DNA from: SAR324 cluster bacterium
GTDB lineage: Bacteria; SAR324; NAC60-12
NCBI GenBank assembly: GCA_028281495.1
Contig: JANQJU010000060.1
Span: forward strand, 62,001-126,000
Direction: 5' to 3'
Length of the DNA: 64,000 nt
Positions 62,005 to 64,000 of the stretch are shown here, piece by piece. Positions within the stretch are counted from its first letter, which is position 1. The number at the start of each line of letters is the position of its first letter. The position numbers were made by a program, and so were the translations under genes. Below the pieces are notes generated by a model. It was not told where the DNA came from. It did not search any database and worked only from the letters and a program-made list of their open reading frames with translations.

Positions 62005-63203
62005 GTCTGTTTGTGTCAACCCTGGTGTTATCCATGCTTCCATCTTTTGTTTGGGCTTTTGATGATGATCGAGAAATCAACGATCCTGACTTTGATAAAG
62101 AAGCCTTCCTCGATATCAAATCATATCAATTCAGCAAATTGCGAGACTGGGAATGGGACGAAACCCTCAATGGATTTCGGCTGCAAGAAGGTAGCCTGAA
62201 TCTTGATTTTTCTTACTTGGTGATCGAAGGGCGGGTGAGGCAACCCATTACCGAACGCATCACTGTGTCCTACCGCGGGAAGCAAGAGCAGTTTTATGCG
62301 ATCAAGCCGATCCGACAAGAAGCTGAAGCTCAACTGCGTGTGTGGGGGAACTGGCATATCGCTCTATTTGGTTTTCCTACTTACGATAAACGGGTTGGTG
62401 ACTTTGGAACTGCTCTGATTTGGGGACAGCCACCTTGGAATTATGTCCGTGTGGCTCGTATCCAACAAGAAATTCTCTACAACGATAAAAATTTCGAAAA
62501 CGACGAATATATTGAGGAACCTGTCGAAGATCAGATCGAAGGTGCTTATGCTTCGGATCGACTCAAAGTCCGATTTCAAGGAACCATCAGCCATCCAGCA
62601 GAACAGTTCTTTCCTGATGATCAACTGACCTTCGAGCATCAAAGTGAAGAAAGCTCCTGGGAAATTCGATATCGGTTTCCAAAGGACCAATGGTTTGGAT
62701 GGAAAGCGCGCAGTTTTGATATATTCAAATCACGGGCTTCTCCGGTTTCCGAAGAAGCCGAGGATAATCAACGCCAAACCCTACAATTTATCTCCTCCGA
62801 TTTTTATTGGGTTCTCCCGAATTTGGATCAATTCACGCTGACCACAGGACTCCAATACGATGTCTTCCGTAATCGCCTCCGTGACTCCCAAGATACTAAT
62901 AACAGTTTCGATTATCGCTTCGAGACCTTGCAAGCTTATGCGACCCTCCTCCATCCTTGGGATGAAACACTCGATCTCGAATACGGGGTTTATGCCGGAG
63001 ATGTTACGGAAGCACGAAATCGATTGACTGAATCGGTTGATGACAAATTTGGTCGTCAAATCGAAGCGAAAGCGCGCTTCAGTGCCGAGTGGCATTCCAT
63101 TAAAGGCAACGCTCGATTGCTGGTCGTGACCTCCTGGAATTTAGATGATCTTGCCGACACTCCGTGGGATGGGGGTGGAGTTTCGATTATGATGTCATTT
63201 TGA
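61992..63203 (+). CDS. Probable outer-membrane beta-barrel protein
   Basis: 403 residues from ATG 61992, overlapping the end of mutY by 13 bp (GGAA upstream), so translation is likely coupled; the frame extends further upstream inside mutY and is ignored. A signal peptide (LLSLFVSTLVLSMLPSFVWA) is followed by an acidic stretch (FDDDREINDPDFDKE) and then alternating beta-strand patterns rich in aromatic residues, ending VSIMMSF with a C-terminal Phe as in barrel proteins recognised by BAM. No family is recognised. Confidence 0.75.
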   Translation: MRLLSLFVSTLVLSMLPSFVWAFDDDREINDPDFDKEAFLDIKSYQFSKLRDWEWDETLNGFRLQEGSLNLDFSYLVIEGRVRQPITERITVSYRGKQEQFYAIKPIRQEAEAQLRVWGNWHIALFGFPTYDKRVGDFGTALIWGQPPWNYVRVARIQQEILYNDKNFENDEYIEEPVEDQIEGAYASDRLKVRFQGTISHPAEQFFPDDQLTFEHQSEESSWEIRYRFPKDQWFGWKARSFDIFKSRASPVSEEAEDNQRQTLQFISSDFYWVLPNLDQFTLTTGLQYDVFRNRLRDSQDTNNSFDYRFETLQAYATLLHPWDETLDLEYGVYAGDVTEARNRLTESVDDKFGRQIEAKARFSAEWHSIKGNARLLVVTSWNLDDLADTPWDGGGVSIMMSF

Positions 63204-63315
63204 TGCGCCTAGACTCTAGATTCGTTCATAGATGACATCTTCATTTTAACTTGTTAATAAGCGTTTCAATAATCTGAGTCATCGCGTCACACTAAGAAAC
63301 CAATTTGAGAAGCAA

Positions 63316-64000
63316 ATGGAAAAAACGCGTGATAGATCACTCTTTATCCTTGTCACCGGCATCATAGTGTTAGGGTTTGCTTTAGGCCTAGCCCCAACCG
63401 CGATAAGTCGTCCGCTGAAGACAATCCAGCACACTCAGGAAATTCGCATCTGTATTGCTCCGATACATCCTGCAACTGCCACGGTTGAGCCAGTCGGATG
63501 CACGGAGAATTGCCAATTTGGTGGTCCTGCCTACGAATTGGCAATGGCATTTGCAGCAACGCTAGGGCCAGAGATTCAAGAAAAAGTGATCCGCATTGAC
63601 TGGGATCAGCAATTTCACAACCAAGCAGGAAAGACCGTACAAGATGCCGATTACATCCCTCACTTACTGGCTTCGGGAATCTGCGACGTTTATCCGAACA
63701 ATATAACAAAAATTGGGTGGCGGCTCCGTAAAGTCGGTTGGGTACCTTTATTTCCCAGCAGACGCTTGGTTATCACACAAAATCAAAAAACACCCCCGAT
63801 AGTAGGCCCCTCAGACCTAGCAGGCAAAGTGACAGCGGTAGAAATCAACACGTCCTATCACCACTGGATCAACAAACAAAACCAGACCACTTTCCAGAAC
63901 AACCCGATTCGGATCAAACACATGCCACTGACCCAGGCTTTGGAGGCGGTTGATACCAACCATGTGGATTTTGTCGTAGTCGATGCAGATGCTGCGATTT
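63316..64000 (+). CDS. Periplasmic solute-binding-domain protein (family 3-like), 3' end outside window
   Basis: 228 codons open from ATG 63316 (GAGAAG upstream) to the window edge. An N-terminal hydrophobic segment (SLFILVTGIIVLGFALGLAP) is a signal peptide or membrane anchor. It is followed by a family 3 solute-binding pattern: IRICIAPIHP, GGPAYELAMAF, GICDVYPNNITK, LAGKVTAVEINTSYHHWI and VDFVVVDADAAI. It may be a transporter-binding protein or the sensor part of a larger kinase or cyclase; the missing 3' end decides. The binding half contains two nearby cysteines (GCTENC). Confidence 0.78.
   Translation, partial: MEKTRDRSLFILVTGIIVLGFALGLAPTAISRPLKTIQHTQEIRICIAPIHPATATVEPVGCTENCQFGGPAYELAMAFAATLGPEIQEKVIRIDWDQQFHNQAGKTVQDADYIPHLLASGICDVYPNNITKIGWRLRKVGWVPLFPSRRLVITQNQKTPPIVGPSDLAGKVTAVEINTSYHHWINKQNQTTFQNNPIRIKHMPLTQALEAVDTNHVDFVVVDADAAI

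Overview
The window is chromosomal DNA from a Gram-negative, moderately AT-rich bacterium. I cannot name the lineage. Outer-membrane-type and lipoprotein signals, a complete Aap-type amino-acid ABC operon, a DUF1127 protein, a sodium-pumping oxaloacetate-decarboxylase-type operon and many stand-alone signalling proteins suggest a free-living, probably aquatic or marine, proteobacterium-like organism. There are no rRNA or tRNA genes, no CRISPR array and no intact insertion sequence.

Layout. 1-8000 (minus strand) is the upstream end of a biosynthetic cluster. Two tandem alanine-racemase-fold (NspC-type) decarboxylases and an SbnA-like PLP beta-replacement enzyme precede a hybrid NRPS-PKS that runs off the left edge. 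Its loading region is formyltransferase, half a condensation domain, a proline-type adenylation domain, a carrier domain and a ketosynthase. 8400-25300 is accessory: an Rpn/PD-(D/E)XK protein with a 12-bp coding repeat, a secreted serine hydrolase, a 2305-residue SpvB/TcB/RHS protein ending in a HINT domain and a zinc-type HNH toxin, a small secreted protein, three tandem LprI-like genes (the middle one broken by an internal deletion), a peptide-binding protein and a small lipoprotein operon. 25400-34600 has a membrane adenylate cyclase, an LplT-PlsC-acyl-ACP-synthetase fusion, a lipoprotein of three 76-residue repeats, a secreted LytR_C-type protein and a kinase-like/STAS pair. 34900-42300 has a LodA/LodB quinoprotein oxidase pair followed by the convergent aapJQMP operon. 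42700-49300 has DUF1127, a FetAB-like exporter, an MscS channel, a CheY-like regulator, a histidinol phosphatase, a secreted protein and a STAS protein. 49500-53200 is oadGAB. 53300-61000 is a signalling block: an unknown helical protein, a hybrid kinase, a response regulator, a cyclase-PilZ protein and an RsbU-like phosphatase. mutY, a probable outer-membrane protein and a partial solute-binding protein close the window.

How the genes may work together. In the cluster, the SbnA-like enzyme and decarboxylases could make a diamine or aminoethyl building block for the NRPS-PKS, whose predicted starter is a formylated prolyl thioester. AapJQMP imports amino acids next to LodA/LodB, which oxidises them. 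Oad couples oxoacid decarboxylation to a sodium gradient. The STAS, HATPase, PP2C, cyclase and receiver proteins are the parts of a partner-switching and cyclic-nucleotide network.

Main unexpected signals. (1) Two promoters carry four phased 10-bp TTGGGACG-type repeats at exactly the same distance from a TATTC(A/T) -10 element. (2) Three unrelated genes have short tandem duplications that begin across their own stop codon. (3) The NRPS loading architecture is unusual. (4) OadB carries a signal-peptide-led lipoyl-like domain without the acceptor lysine. (5) The Aas fusion lacks its C-terminal lid.
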